Origin: Anaerocolumna sp. AGMB13020
GTDB taxonomy: Bacteria > Bacillota > Clostridia > Lachnospirales > Lachnospiraceae
Assembly: GCF_033100115.1 (NCBI RefSeq)
Contig: NZ_CP136910.1
Coordinates: 5,720,001 to 5,784,000, forward strand
Length of the DNA: 64,000 bases
Reading direction: 5' to 3'
In this document: positions 1-8,780 of the stretch, in pieces
Layout of the letters: each line of letters begins with the position of its first letter
Numbering within the stretch: position 1 is the stretch's first letter
Translations under genes and position numbers: made by a program
The notes under the pieces: generated by a model
What the model saw: the letters and a program-made list of their open reading frames with translations, nothing else
The model's database searches: none
What the model was told of the DNA's origin: nothing

Positions 1-1
1 T

Positions 2-151
2 CCGATTGTTTCGAAGTTCCTTGATATATCAATAACATCTGGCCTTATATGCAGTGCAGTGATTATACTGATCTTTGGACTTTCGTCCTTTATAATCAAT
101 AAGTTAAGAATCTATGGAGATAATTATATAACAAACAGAGATAATACGTAA
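2..151 (+). CDS. C-terminal end of a membrane protein (partial)
   Basis: An open frame enters from the left edge and stops at TAA 149-151, giving about 49 residues. It contains one hydrophobic helix (SGLICSAVIILIFGLSSFII) followed by a short charged tail ending NRDNT. This looks like the last transmembrane segment and cytoplasmic tail of a transporter or permease, but the family cannot be told from this fragment. It lies on the same strand as the biosynthetic operon that follows, so it could be an exporter belonging to that cluster; this is only inference. Confidence 0.5.
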   Translation, partial: PIVSKFLDISITSGLICSAVIILIFGLSSFIINKLRIYGDNYITNRDNT

Positions 152-288
152 AAAATGGGCTATTTGAAAAAGAAAATAGATTTTTTAATTTGTGGAGTCT
201 GGGTGAGATTTGCTTTAAATAAACATGTTAAAAAATAGAAATAATAAACATAAAATGTTATATCTTGTTTTGTTAGAGGGGGGTTATT
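152..288 (+). promoter_or_regulatory. Leader of the biosynthetic operon with strong RBS
   Basis: No gene is seen here. The stretch is very AT-rich. A TAAAAT box at 251-256 could be a -10 element, but its -35 partner is poor, so the promoter call is weak. A very strong Shine-Dalgarno (AGAGGGGGG, 275-283) precedes the ATG at 289. No terminator-like hairpin separates this gap from the membrane-protein fragment upstream, so read-through is possible. Confidence 0.3.
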
Positions 289-1419
289 ATGAACGAGCAT
301 GAGTTTAAAATAAAGTATAGCATAGGTGGTAATCATAACGGATTATTGAATCAGATAACAAAAGAGCTACGGCAAAAGCGCCCGAGAGTTCCGGTTGATT
401 TGACCTATACCTTATTTGAAGTAAATGATTTTGCACAATTATGGCTTCAGACAAAAGGATGCTCTTTTTCGAAAACGGGAAGCTGTACATGCTGCGATTA
501 TTGGGAAGGAGAAAATCTTCCCAACATCGCAGAGGTATTTAAGGAGGCACTTGATAAATTAAGTCCTAATGTATCAAGTGTATTAATCGAAACCTCCGGA
601 AGTGTATTTGATGATAATGAAATTCCATTGAAGGAACTCAAGAAGATATTTGAGCTTTTAGACAAAAAAAAGTACAAAAAGATAGTAATAGAAACTCATA
701 TGAATACTATAACGCGCCAAAAACTTGATATATTGAAAGAGATAATTACCGGTTCAGAAGTTTGTATTGAAGTAGGTATTGAATCTTTGAGCAGAGAGGT
801 ACTCCTCTACTCCCTGAACAAGATGACGGTTGCAAAAGACATCACGCAATTATGTGAAATGGTACATGAAAAAGGGTTTAAACTAATTGGAAATATCATG
901 GTAGGTGTTCCTTTTCTTCCTTTATCCTCACAGATTGAGGATGCAGTATATGGCATACATAAGTTGTTTGAACAAGGCATTGACTATATAATACTGTTTC
1001 CTGTCAATATAAAACAATATACTCTGGTGCATTGGCTTTACCAAAATGAATTATATGAAAGAGTCTATGGACAGGCAGTTATTAAAGTATTGAATCAAAT
1101 AGACAGGAGTCTGCTTGATAGAATTGATGTAGTGTGGTATGGCAATAGAAAGCAGGAAAATCCTGCTTACGGCTCAGATATTTTAGGACCATACTATTGC
1201 GAAGAGTGTTCAGAGGATATCATGGACTTTCTGCAAAAGTTTAATAGCCAGAATGATCTGGAAGGAAGGCTTAATTTACTTGACGGGATAAATGACTATA
1301 GCTGTGAATGTAAGAAAAGTATGGAGAATACTTTGGAGAATGAAGCAATGCAAAAACCGGATATATATGATTTACTGGACAGATATTATGAAAAAATGGA
1401 GTCCTATATTTCCAAATAA
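289..1419 (+). CDS. Radical SAM protein, RaSEA/TIGR01210-like (paralogue 1)
   Basis: A 376-residue protein. It has a radical SAM cluster motif of the CX7CX2C type at C58, C66 and C69, not the usual CX3CX2C. A TSGSVFDDNEIP segment near residue 105 and an EVGIES segment in the barrel match the pattern of the archaeosine-synthase radical SAM subunit family (RaSEA/TIGR01210). The C-terminal part carries a second Cys set (YYCEEC then CEC), also seen in the two paralogues in this operon, which may bind zinc or another cluster. First gene of the operon. RaSEA acts on a modified tRNA base, but the carrier-protein context here suggests a small-molecule substrate. Substrate unknown. Confidence 0.8.
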   Translation: MNEHEFKIKYSIGGNHNGLLNQITKELRQKRPRVPVDLTYTLFEVNDFAQLWLQTKGCSFSKTGSCTCCDYWEGENLPNIAEVFKEALDKLSPNVSSVLIETSGSVFDDNEIPLKELKKIFELLDKKKYKKIVIETHMNTITRQKLDILKEIITGSEVCIEVGIESLSREVLLYSLNKMTVAKDITQLCEMVHEKGFKLIGNIMVGVPFLPLSSQIEDAVYGIHKLFEQGIDYIILFPVNIKQYTLVHWLYQNELYERVYGQAVIKVLNQIDRSLLDRIDVVWYGNRKQENPAYGSDILGPYYCEECSEDIMDFLQKFNSQNDLEGRLNLLDGINDYSCECKKSMENTLENEAMQKPDIYDLLDRYYEKMESYISK

Positions 1420-1445
1420 AAAAGATAGCTGAAAGGAAAAATAAT

Positions 1446-2363
1446 ATGAATAAGAAGATGTTAAATCTGCATTTATACACAAATACCAACTGCAATCTTC
1501 ACTGCAGACACTGTTATAATAATAGTTTTTATGAGGAGAATTCAGCGGAAATCGAGGTGGAGCAGCTTGTAAATATCATAAGGGAATCTCACAGCGCTTA
1601 CAAGGTCGATATACATCTGGAAGGCGGGGAAATTTTCTTGCGGCCGGAAGTGTTTGAGGCATTGGCATCTCTTGAGGTGGAGATTTTAAATAATATTACA
1701 ATAACAAGCAATGGCAGCATTTATCTGGAAACTCCGGAGGTAGAATATGTATTAAAGAATATAGAGGCATTTCGTATTTCAGTTGAAGGACATACCAATG
1801 AATTGAATAGGATGATTAGAGATATTGATGTTGATATTATACTGGGAAATGCAGAAAGATACCGGGACATGGGGGCTAATGTAATATTAAGAATTACATT
1901 GCATAGAGACAATATTCACACGTTATTCAGGGAAACCATACCTGCAATTGCAGACAGAGGATTTCATAATTTTCAGGTATATGAATTACAGCCCGTTGGA
2001 AGGGGCGAAAAGCTTGAAAATTTCATATTAAGTGAAAATGAATTCGACAGCTTTTTGAATTTGCTGGTAGTGGAAAAACCGAAGGACGTCAAAATAAAAA
2101 TGATGTTCAGTCCAAGCAGGGTAGAAGGCGTGATGAAGAGAAAGGCGGATTTTTCACAGGCAGGATATAGTACGACACTGATGGAGCCTGCAATGAGCTT
2201 AAGTATTGCCACAAATGGAAATGTCAATATCTGTCCTTGGGGAACCGATGATAAAGTTCTGTTTAATATAAACCAGGAAAAAGATTTATGCAGCGCTTTA
2301 GACAAATTTGATCTGATGCATGAGTGTAGTTACTGTTCTAAAATTAAGATAGAAACGGAGTAA
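1446..2363 (+). CDS. Radical SAM protein with SPASM-like Cys-rich tail
   Basis: A 305-residue protein with a classical CX3CX2C motif near the N-terminus (C16, C20, C23; sequence NCNLHCRHCYN). A GGEIFLRPE segment and a TSNGS segment fit the SAM-binding barrel. The tail contains NICPWG and HECSYCSK, resembling an abbreviated SPASM/twitch auxiliary-cluster region. Enzymes with such tails modify peptides or carrier-bound and free small molecules. It begins 26 nt after the previous gene and ends 4 nt before the next, so it is co-translated with the operon. Exact reaction unknown; it is not a paralogue of the three RaSEA-like proteins. Confidence 0.8.
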   Translation: MNKKMLNLHLYTNTNCNLHCRHCYNNSFYEENSAEIEVEQLVNIIRESHSAYKVDIHLEGGEIFLRPEVFEALASLEVEILNNITITSNGSIYLETPEVEYVLKNIEAFRISVEGHTNELNRMIRDIDVDIILGNAERYRDMGANVILRITLHRDNIHTLFRETIPAIADRGFHNFQVYELQPVGRGEKLENFILSENEFDSFLNLLVVEKPKDVKIKMMFSPSRVEGVMKRKADFSQAGYSTTLMEPAMSLSIATNGNVNICPWGTDDKVLFNINQEKDLCSALDKFDLMHECSYCSKIKIETE

Positions 2364-2367
2364 AGCC

Positions 2368-3264
2368 ATGTTAAAGGAAATAAGTGAATATAGAATTGGA
2401 AATACGCCTTTATTTGAAATAGGCATGAATGATGGAAATAAAATACATATAAAGCTGGAGAAATATAACTTTTTGCGTAGTATTAAGGCGCGCACAGCTT
2501 ATTACATAGTCAAAAATCTACCTGAGCTGGACAAGCGGTGTATTGTAGAATCAACATCGGGAAACCTGGGGTTAGCCCTGAATTATTTTCTGAAAGAAGA
2601 GAATATAGAGTTTTTATGCCTGGTAGACGAATCAATCAGTAAAGAGAAGCTGCTAAAGCTGGAGGAGCATGGTGTCCATTACAAAATAGTCAGTCAATAT
2701 GAGGACATGGATTTAAGAAGTTCCAGAATCAAAATGGCAAAGGATCTTGAGGAAACAGGCCAATATTATTGGACGAATCAATATGCAAATATGAATAATA
2801 TGCTGGCTAATTATTCATCAACTGCTCCGGAAATTTGGAATCAACGGGATGGAAATGTTGATGCCTGCATATGTCCGGTAGGTTCAGGCGGTACAGTTTC
2901 CGGCATTGCAAAGTATATGAAAGAGAAGAATTCCAATATACATATCCTCGGCGTGGAACCCGTTGGTTCTACGATTTTTGGAGGAGAAGACGGAGAATAT
3001 ATTAATGCCGGAACTGGTTTAAAAGGGCCCTCACAGTTAATTGAAAAGCATATGTCTTATATTGATGGATATTATCAGATACCTGACAAGGAATCTATCT
3101 TCTATTGTAAAGAATTAAAAGATAAATATGATTTGAAATTAGGTATTTCATCAGGAATGGCATATGCGGCGGCGGTTAAATATGCAAAAAAAGTAAAAAA
3201 TCAAAATATAATTGTAATCTCACCGGATGGAATGGAAAGCTATCAGCATATTTTTGCGGACTAA
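2368..3264 (+). CDS. PLP-dependent cysteine-synthase-like enzyme
   Basis: A 298-residue fold-type II PLP enzyme of the cysteine synthase / SbnA group. The Schiff-base lysine is K40 (NFLRSIKART). STSGNLGLAL is the substrate and cofactor loop, and VGSGGTVSGIAKY is the phosphate-binding glycine loop. Members make cysteine or other beta-substituted alanines, such as 2,3-diaminopropionate or O-ureidoserine, from activated serines. In this operon it most likely makes a non-standard amino-acid building block rather than serving housekeeping cysteine synthesis. The usual family length is about 300-320, so it is complete. The identity of the nucleophile cannot be read from the sequence. Confidence 0.8.
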   Translation: MLKEISEYRIGNTPLFEIGMNDGNKIHIKLEKYNFLRSIKARTAYYIVKNLPELDKRCIVESTSGNLGLALNYFLKEENIEFLCLVDESISKEKLLKLEEHGVHYKIVSQYEDMDLRSSRIKMAKDLEETGQYYWTNQYANMNNMLANYSSTAPEIWNQRDGNVDACICPVGSGGTVSGIAKYMKEKNSNIHILGVEPVGSTIFGGEDGEYINAGTGLKGPSQLIEKHMSYIDGYYQIPDKESIFYCKELKDKYDLKLGISSGMAYAAAVKYAKKVKNQNIIVISPDGMESYQHIFAD

Positions 3265-3332
3265 AATAAAGATCATATGGAAAAGATGAAGTCAAAGCGG
3301 GAAAGTTCAAATGATTAAATATGGGGGGAAAG

Positions 3333-4466
3333 ATGAATAGTATTAATCAATTTTTAAAGGATTGTGATGTAAAGAGCAAACAGGACCGTACTGTTTACTG
3401 GGATGATAATACATTATACAGCATTAGGGAGAATCCTGACGATTCCTTTGCAGGACTATGGTTTCGAACTATGGGGTGCACCCATGACAGAAGCGGAGGA
3501 TGTACGATGTGTGATTACAGTGCCGGTCCTAAGACAGATGAAAGCACGATGGTAGAGGCTGTCAGACAGGGATTGAGAAAAATCACAGGCCGGTATGATA
3601 CCTTTTTAATATCTCCGTCAGGAAGCATGCTGGATTCAAGTGAGGTTCCGAAGAAGGCAAGAGAGGAAATATTTCACTTGCTTAAAGAAACAAAGCATAG
3701 GACCTTTACCTTAGAAACCCGTGCAGATACCATAAACCAGCCTATAATGGATGAGATTTTAAGTATTCTTGATAAAAGGCTAAAGAAAATTTATATAGGA
3801 ATTGAATCTTCATCTGATTTTATTAACAAATACTGTATCAATAAGGGGATTGGTATGGAGCAGATAGAGCGCTCTGTCAAACTGCTAAATGACTACAATA
3901 TAACTCCCGTTGGAAATGTCTTAGCCGGTGTACCAATCCTGACGCAAAAGGAAAGCTACATAGTATGTAAAAAATCTATTAATTGGTGCTTTGAAAACCA
4001 TGTTGTACCGGCTGTGTTTGTGACCCATATAAAAGAAAACACGCTTTATAACCGTATATATCAGATGGGATTGTGTGAGCCCCCCAGTCTATGGTTGCTT
4101 ATTGATTCCATATTAGAAGCTCCGGATGAGCTGCATATGGAAATCTGCTGGTACCGTACTTACGAGGCCTTTAATTTAATAAAAGCAGCCGATACATGTC
4201 CTGGCTGTTATGATAATGTCTTAAATGCATTAGATAAGTATTGCAAATACAGGGACAAAGACATACTGCGGAAACTGGACTGCGATTGTAAGAAAAAATG
4301 GCGGGAAGGATTGGAAAGAAAAGAAGCAGCACTTCCGGAGAGGATAACACGGGTTTATAAGGCTTTAGCCGATAATTTACTGGGTAAGGAGTATTGGGAT
4401 AAGAATGGCAAGGACTTGGAATCCATGATTTACAGAGATTATAAGGAGGAGGCTTTCAAGTGGTAA
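3333..4466 (+). CDS. Radical SAM protein, RaSEA/TIGR01210-like (paralogue 2)
   Basis: About 377 residues. I prefer the ATG at 3333, which has GGGGGAAAG directly upstream, over the in-frame ATG at 3321. The CX7CX2C motif is at C49, C57 and C60 (GCTHDRSGGCTMCDY), the typical RaSEA-family signature. SPSGSMLDSSEVP, TLETRAD and IGIESS segments follow. The C-terminal Cys set is CPGCYDN and CDCKKKW. Closest in the window to the third paralogue. The stop overlaps the start of the methyltransferase by 7 nt, showing translational coupling. Reaction unknown; RaSEA itself cleaves a lysine C-N bond to leave an amidine, so amine or amidine chemistry is one possibility. Confidence 0.8.
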   Translation: MNSINQFLKDCDVKSKQDRTVYWDDNTLYSIRENPDDSFAGLWFRTMGCTHDRSGGCTMCDYSAGPKTDESTMVEAVRQGLRKITGRYDTFLISPSGSMLDSSEVPKKAREEIFHLLKETKHRTFTLETRADTINQPIMDEILSILDKRLKKIYIGIESSSDFINKYCINKGIGMEQIERSVKLLNDYNITPVGNVLAGVPILTQKESYIVCKKSINWCFENHVVPAVFVTHIKENTLYNRIYQMGLCEPPSLWLLIDSILEAPDELHMEICWYRTYEAFNLIKAADTCPGCYDNVLNALDKYCKYRDKDILRKLDCDCKKKWREGLERKEAALPERITRVYKALADNLLGKEYWDKNGKDLESMIYRDYKEEAFKW

Positions 4467-5188
4467 CTTATTCTAGTATTTCACGCTATTATGATTTATG
4501 GTCATCAGGAGATAAGTACTGGAATATTACGCGGGATTTCTACGTTGGGGAAAGCAGAAAGCATAAAGGACCGATTGTTGAATTGGGAATAGGGACGGCA
4601 AGAATTGCCGCTGAGATATTAAAAGACCATCATACACAGATAATCGGAGTTGATATTTGTGAAGAAATGCTGGAAGAAGGAGAGAAAAGATTAGCAGAAT
4701 TGGGCCTTCTTCAAAATGTTTTGCTGTTACGGCAGGATTTCACAAGACTGAAATTGCCCCAGAAAAGTAACTATATATTCATGCCTTTTAGAACCTTTGG
4801 GCATTTGCCGGATGATGAGAGCAGGAGAGCTGCACTCCAAGCCATTTATAACAATCTTAATGAGAAAGGTTCCTTTGTATTCGATCATTACATTTTGGAC
4901 CAGCAATGGGCGGAGAAAGTAGCAGGGAAAAAAATAACCATGTATGAAGGAGAAGGTGTGGTTATTACAGACACCTACGATTTTGATCTGGAAAATCAAA
5001 AGATGCATTGCCAGGTATGCTGTAATGATGAAGTCATGGAAAGTTTTGATTTTTATTGGTTTGAACCGGAGCATATAAAAAAATTAATAGAGGAGGTTGG
5101 CTTTCATATAAAAGCTGTATATGGGAATTTTGATAAGACGCAATTAAGAATAGACTCACCGAATCAAATCTGGATATTGGAGAAATGA
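4460..5188 (+). CDS. Class I SAM-dependent methyltransferase
   Basis: A 242-residue protein starting at GTG 4460, with AAGGAGG upstream and overlapping the radical SAM gene. Motif I is VELGIGTARIAAEI (about residue 35), followed by an acidic IGVDICEEML motif II region. The fold is typical of class I methyltransferases acting on small molecules (Methyltransf_25/11 type). It is probably an N- or O-methylation tailoring step of the pathway encoded around it. Substrate cannot be inferred. Confidence 0.8.
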   Translation: MVTYSSISRYYDLWSSGDKYWNITRDFYVGESRKHKGPIVELGIGTARIAAEILKDHHTQIIGVDICEEMLEEGEKRLAELGLLQNVLLLRQDFTRLKLPQKSNYIFMPFRTFGHLPDDESRRAALQAIYNNLNEKGSFVFDHYILDQQWAEKVAGKKITMYEGEGVVITDTYDFDLENQKMHCQVCCNDEVMESFDFYWFEPEHIKKLIEEVGFHIKAVYGNFDKTQLRIDSPNQIWILEK

Positions 5189-5200
5189 AAGGAGAAAGTT

Positions 5201-6061
5201 TTGTATTTTTATACGGGCAAAAGTCTGGATGGATTTGAAAATGCCATAAATAATCTGTTATTAAATAGCGGGTATGAAAAAGTAAAACATTTGGATTGCA
5301 TTTGCATGCGGAATTGTTCAATGTCAAATGAAGATGATATGTCGAAATGGTTCAGTCCTTCTGTAAATACATGGGAAAGTATGAGATATTTGGGTGAGGC
5401 ATTAGGACTTAAGGAGCAGATTGAGATAAAAGAAATTCATGAAAAAAAAAGCATGGATTTGCTTCCATATGAGAATGCCCCCTTTGTTTTAGGGCCAGTG
5501 ACGAAAAAAAAGTTATTTAATAAAATTGATGCAAACTTTTATGATGGAAACCGTAACTATATATATTGCCACCCCCAGAAGGGACAGCTGATAATCCATG
5601 AGTCCGATGGTGTTCCATATATATTAGTTGATGAAGGGGATATTGTGAACTTCATAAAAGGAAGAAGTGTTACTTATCAGATATTTATAAAGCCGAAAGG
5701 GAACTTGAAAATACCGGACCGAAAGGAAACATTACAAAGATGGCTTACTTGTAAAGGAATTTATTCAAAGGCTGTTAATGGAATTGTAAATTATGATTAT
5801 TCATCGGTAAAAGGGCTGAATGCTTCCAATGAGCTGGAGCTGCAATTTGGAGTACAAAATTACATGATACAGAATTATAAAATAATAAACCTGCTTCTGG
5901 AAGGAATGGCAGATGGAAAGAAATATTCTGATTTATTCCAAGAACAAGCTGAAAAGGCAGCCGAGGCAGTTATGCAGAGGGATCTCCATAAACTGGCGGA
6001 GGTCATTAAAGGAATGGAAGAGCTGTTAGTACAGGCAATTTCAAAGGAGGTGACATTATAG
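5201..6061 (+). CDS. BtrH-like protein, apparently catalytically degenerate
   Basis: A 286-residue protein starting at TTG 5201 with GGAGAAAG upstream. It resembles the BtrH N-terminal domain plus DUF4872-type tail, and also the second BtrH-like protein of this operon (11966-12898): both share VLGPV...L and a downstream Y...YI...D/ESxG pattern. BtrH is the acyltransferase that moves the side chain from carrier protein to aminoglycoside in butirosin synthesis. Here the position of the expected N-terminal Cys reads FENAIN (E13), and the expected His reads RNYIY (N119), so the papain-like catalytic pair seems absent. It may be a structural partner or a binding protein. The alignment was done by eye. 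Confidence 0.55.
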   Translation: MYFYTGKSLDGFENAINNLLLNSGYEKVKHLDCICMRNCSMSNEDDMSKWFSPSVNTWESMRYLGEALGLKEQIEIKEIHEKKSMDLLPYENAPFVLGPVTKKKLFNKIDANFYDGNRNYIYCHPQKGQLIIHESDGVPYILVDEGDIVNFIKGRSVTYQIFIKPKGNLKIPDRKETLQRWLTCKGIYSKAVNGIVNYDYSSVKGLNASNELELQFGVQNYMIQNYKIINLLLEGMADGKKYSDLFQEQAEKAAEAVMQRDLHKLAEVIKGMEELLVQAISKEVTL

Positions 6062-7249
6062 GTGAATCATAAACTACTCTTTTTAAAGGAAAATATGGAA
6101 GCATTACTTGGTCAGACGGACACCCCTTTTTATGTCTACTCTTTAAAGGTGCTGAAAGAAAATATACAGAATATCAAGAGAATTTTATCGCCGGAAGTAG
6201 AGTTATGCTATTCTATAAAAGCAAACCCTATGCTCGTTCCCTATGTTCAGGAACTGGTAGATTATTTTGAAGTTTGTTCTATGGGAGAGTATAAAATTTG
6301 TAAGGAAGTAGTTACGGCTGATAAAAAAATCATATATGGCGGGATCTGTAAGAAGAAAGAGGAGATAAGGGGAGCGGTTCTAAATGGCCAGGTTATCTTA
6401 ACCGTTGAATCTATGACACAGCTCAGGCACATAAACCAGATATCAAAAGAGGAACAGAGGATATCAAAGGTACTTCTTAGGATTAGTCCGGGTAACCAGT
6501 TTGGCCTTTCTCAGGAAGATATGCAGGAAGTGCTAAGAGAGAGGGACAGCATTCAAAACCTGCAAATATTAGGAGCACAGCTGTATGCATCTACTCAGTG
6601 TTTTAAGGTTGAAGAAGAAAAGAAACAAATAGAAAGCCTATTCCGGTACATCTATGAATTGGAAGAAATATTTGATTTTACATTCAAAATAGTTGATTAC
6701 GGTGGTGGTGTTGGTGTCCCTTATTATGAAGGAGATACAGGAAAAGGAAACCCGGAAGAATTATTGAGTGAAATATCAGGGCTGCTTCTATCTCATGGAA
6801 AAGGGCGTAAAATCATATTTGAGGCAGGGCGGATCATACCTGCTTCCTGCGGTATCTATGTCAGCCGTGTGTTAGACCAAAAAACGAGAAGCGGAAGGAC
6901 TTACTCCATTTTAGACGGCGGAACAAACCATATAAAATATTTCGGACAGGCTTTTGGAGGACGGAATGCCATAAACGAAGTGCTGAGTGAGAAGGAAGAA
7001 AAGGCAGTTTATACGGTATGCGGCCCCCTATGTACAGCGAATGACATATTACTAAAAGATGTGGAGGTTTCAAGGCATACTATTGATGATTTTTTTGTTT
7101 TCTTAAATGCAGGAGCATATTGCCAGACGGAAGCCAGCGCGCTATTTTTAAGCAGAGACTTACCGGCTGTGTTTATTGTGAAGGAAACCAATGAAATAAA
7201 GCTTGTCAGAAAGAATATCGACACTTTTCATATAAACGGAGGCTTATGA
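6062..7249 (+). CDS. PLP-dependent decarboxylase, DAP/ornithine decarboxylase family
   Basis: A 395-residue fold-type III enzyme. It starts at GTG 6062, immediately after the TAG of the previous gene, with AAAGGAGGTGA upstream. The PLP lysine is K53 (CYSIKANPM). The N-terminal barrel is followed by a beta domain with GPLCTANDIL, where the Cys is the cross-subunit catalytic residue, and a late NAGAYC. In butirosin synthesis the relative BtrK decarboxylates glutamate bound to the carrier protein BtrI. The next gene here is a carrier protein, so decarboxylation of a carrier-bound amino acid is a good hypothesis. A free-standing lysA role is unlikely in this context. Confidence 0.8.
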   Translation: MNHKLLFLKENMEALLGQTDTPFYVYSLKVLKENIQNIKRILSPEVELCYSIKANPMLVPYVQELVDYFEVCSMGEYKICKEVVTADKKIIYGGICKKKEEIRGAVLNGQVILTVESMTQLRHINQISKEEQRISKVLLRISPGNQFGLSQEDMQEVLRERDSIQNLQILGAQLYASTQCFKVEEEKKQIESLFRYIYELEEIFDFTFKIVDYGGGVGVPYYEGDTGKGNPEELLSEISGLLLSHGKGRKIIFEAGRIIPASCGIYVSRVLDQKTRSGRTYSILDGGTNHIKYFGQAFGGRNAINEVLSEKEEKAVYTVCGPLCTANDILLKDVEVSRHTIDDFFVFLNAGAYCQTEASALFLSRDLPAVFIVKETNEIKLVRKNIDTFHINGGL

Positions 7250-7306
7250 AAAGAGTTACGGCTGCCGGTAGTGGGAGTTTTAAAAAAGAGAAAGGTATGC
7301 GGAAAT

Positions 7307-7585
7307 ATGGATGAAAAAGAAATATTTAGCAGGATTGTCAGGATTATAAATCATGTTTTGGAAGAGGAAAGCGCAGTTACAAAAGAAAACATTTTGATTG
7401 AAGATTTACTGTTTGATTCTGTGTCGCTGTTGTATTTGCAGGTATCAATAGAAGATGAATTCGATATCAGATTTGACCCGTTAACAGATGATTTTGGCAG
7501 CATATTCTACAATGTAGATAACCTGTGCAAAGATATCAGTAAGAAAATAAACGGAGATGAGAATAGTGGAGAATGTGTTTCTTAA
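7307..7585 (+). CDS. Acyl carrier protein
   Basis: About 92 residues from the ATG at 7307; an upstream in-frame GTG at 7271 is less plausible. Predicted phosphopantetheine attachment is S38 in LLFDSVSLLYL, the usual DS(L/V) motif at the start of helix II, followed by an acidic helix (IEDEFDIRFD). The protein probably carries the growing or modified amino-acid/acyl unit as a thioester. It is encoded between the decarboxylase and a radical SAM enzyme and overlaps the latter by 29 nt, like BtrI beside BtrK in butirosin clusters. No phosphopantetheinyl transferase is present in the window. Confidence 0.8.
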   Translation: MDEKEIFSRIVRIINHVLEEESAVTKENILIEDLLFDSVSLLYLQVSIEDEFDIRFDPLTDDFGSIFYNVDNLCKDISKKINGDENSGECVS

Positions 7586-8696
7586 GAACATTACAAGGGA
7601 GATTTATAACAGAAGGATTGGTTTAGATAAGACGCAGAAGGTTTTTTGCAGATATGAGAGAGTGGACGGCGGTGTATTTGCTGAAGTATGGTTTATGACC
7701 AGAGGATGTAAACACGACAGGGACGGTGGCTGTACAATGTGCAATTACGGAAAGGGCTATCAGGTTTCCGATGACGAAATTCTTGGGTTGATTGAAAGTA
7801 AGCTGGCGGAAATAAATATGCCATTAAAGCAGCTTGTTATTTCGCCATCAGGCAGTATGTTCGATGAAGAGGAAGTATCCCATTATCTGCGAAGGGAAAT
7901 TTTTAAGCTGGCATCAAAATTTGAATGTGAAAAATTTATAACAGAAACAAGGGCGGATACCATTAACTTTGAGAAACTAACGGAGATGAAACAACTGATT
8001 CCCCATAAAAATATTGCAATTGAGCTTGGACTGGAGTCGGCAAACCCTTGGGTCTTAAAATATTGCGTAAACAAAAACCTAAATTTGGAGGATTTTGAGT
8101 CCGCGGTAAGACTCATTAAGCAGGCTGGACTACAAGTGACGGCAAATGTTTCGTTGGGAGCGCCGTTTATGTCGGAAAGGGAGCAGATAGAAGACGCTGT
8201 AGATTCTGTCAAGTGGGCGCTGGAGATGGAGGTAGATACCGTAGTGGTATTTCCTATTCATGTAAAACCTGGTACGTTAGTTAGCTATTTATATGAAAGT
8301 GGCGGGTATAATTGTGTTTCGTTGTGGTCATTGGTTCAGGTACTAAAGGAAGTTGAGGAAAAATTTAAATATAGAGTTCAGATTTCCTGGTATAAAAACT
8401 ACTATGACAATCCTAAAAAAATACTGCTGTCACCAAATACCTGTGATGATTGTAAAGAAGAGGTCATACATATTTTAGACGATTATAAAAACTCATGCAA
8501 TACGGAAATAATTGATAAGTTGCATCATTATAACTGTCATTGCAAAGGGGACTGGGGGGAAAAGCTGAAGGATAGTAATGAAAAGCATGGAAATCTTATT
8601 ATGATGGGTTATCAAATGCTGGGAGAAACCTTTGGGATAGACAGGGACATGGTAAAACAGGCCTATGAAGAAGCTCTCACAGAGCTTATAAAGTAG
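7557..8696 (+). CDS. Radical SAM protein, RaSEA/TIGR01210-like (paralogue 3)
   Basis: A 379-residue protein. The CX7CX2C motif is at C51, C59 and C62 (GCKHDRDGGCTMCNY). SPSGSMFDEEEV, TETRAD and LGLES segments and a C-terminal CDDC...CHC set are shared with the operon's two paralogues. The ATG at 7557 lies within the carrier-protein gene; in-frame GTGs at 7566 and 7575 are alternative starts. Having three divergent copies in one operon suggests three different radical steps, or a heteromeric assembly, on related substrates. Substrate unknown. Confidence 0.8.
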   Translation: MRIVENVFLKNITREIYNRRIGLDKTQKVFCRYERVDGGVFAEVWFMTRGCKHDRDGGCTMCNYGKGYQVSDDEILGLIESKLAEINMPLKQLVISPSGSMFDEEEVSHYLRREIFKLASKFECEKFITETRADTINFEKLTEMKQLIPHKNIAIELGLESANPWVLKYCVNKNLNLEDFESAVRLIKQAGLQVTANVSLGAPFMSEREQIEDAVDSVKWALEMEVDTVVVFPIHVKPGTLVSYLYESGGYNCVSLWSLVQVLKEVEEKFKYRVQISWYKNYYDNPKKILLSPNTCDDCKEEVIHILDDYKNSCNTEIIDKLHHYNCHCKGDWGEKLKDSNEKHGNLIMMGYQMLGETFGIDRDMVKQAYEEALTELIK

Positions 8697-8780
8697 AGCG
8701 GCTATAGTTAATTCTGTTAAAATAAGCTCTTTAGTGGTGTCGGAAAAGAGGGTAAATATCAGGATTATAAATAGGAGGTG

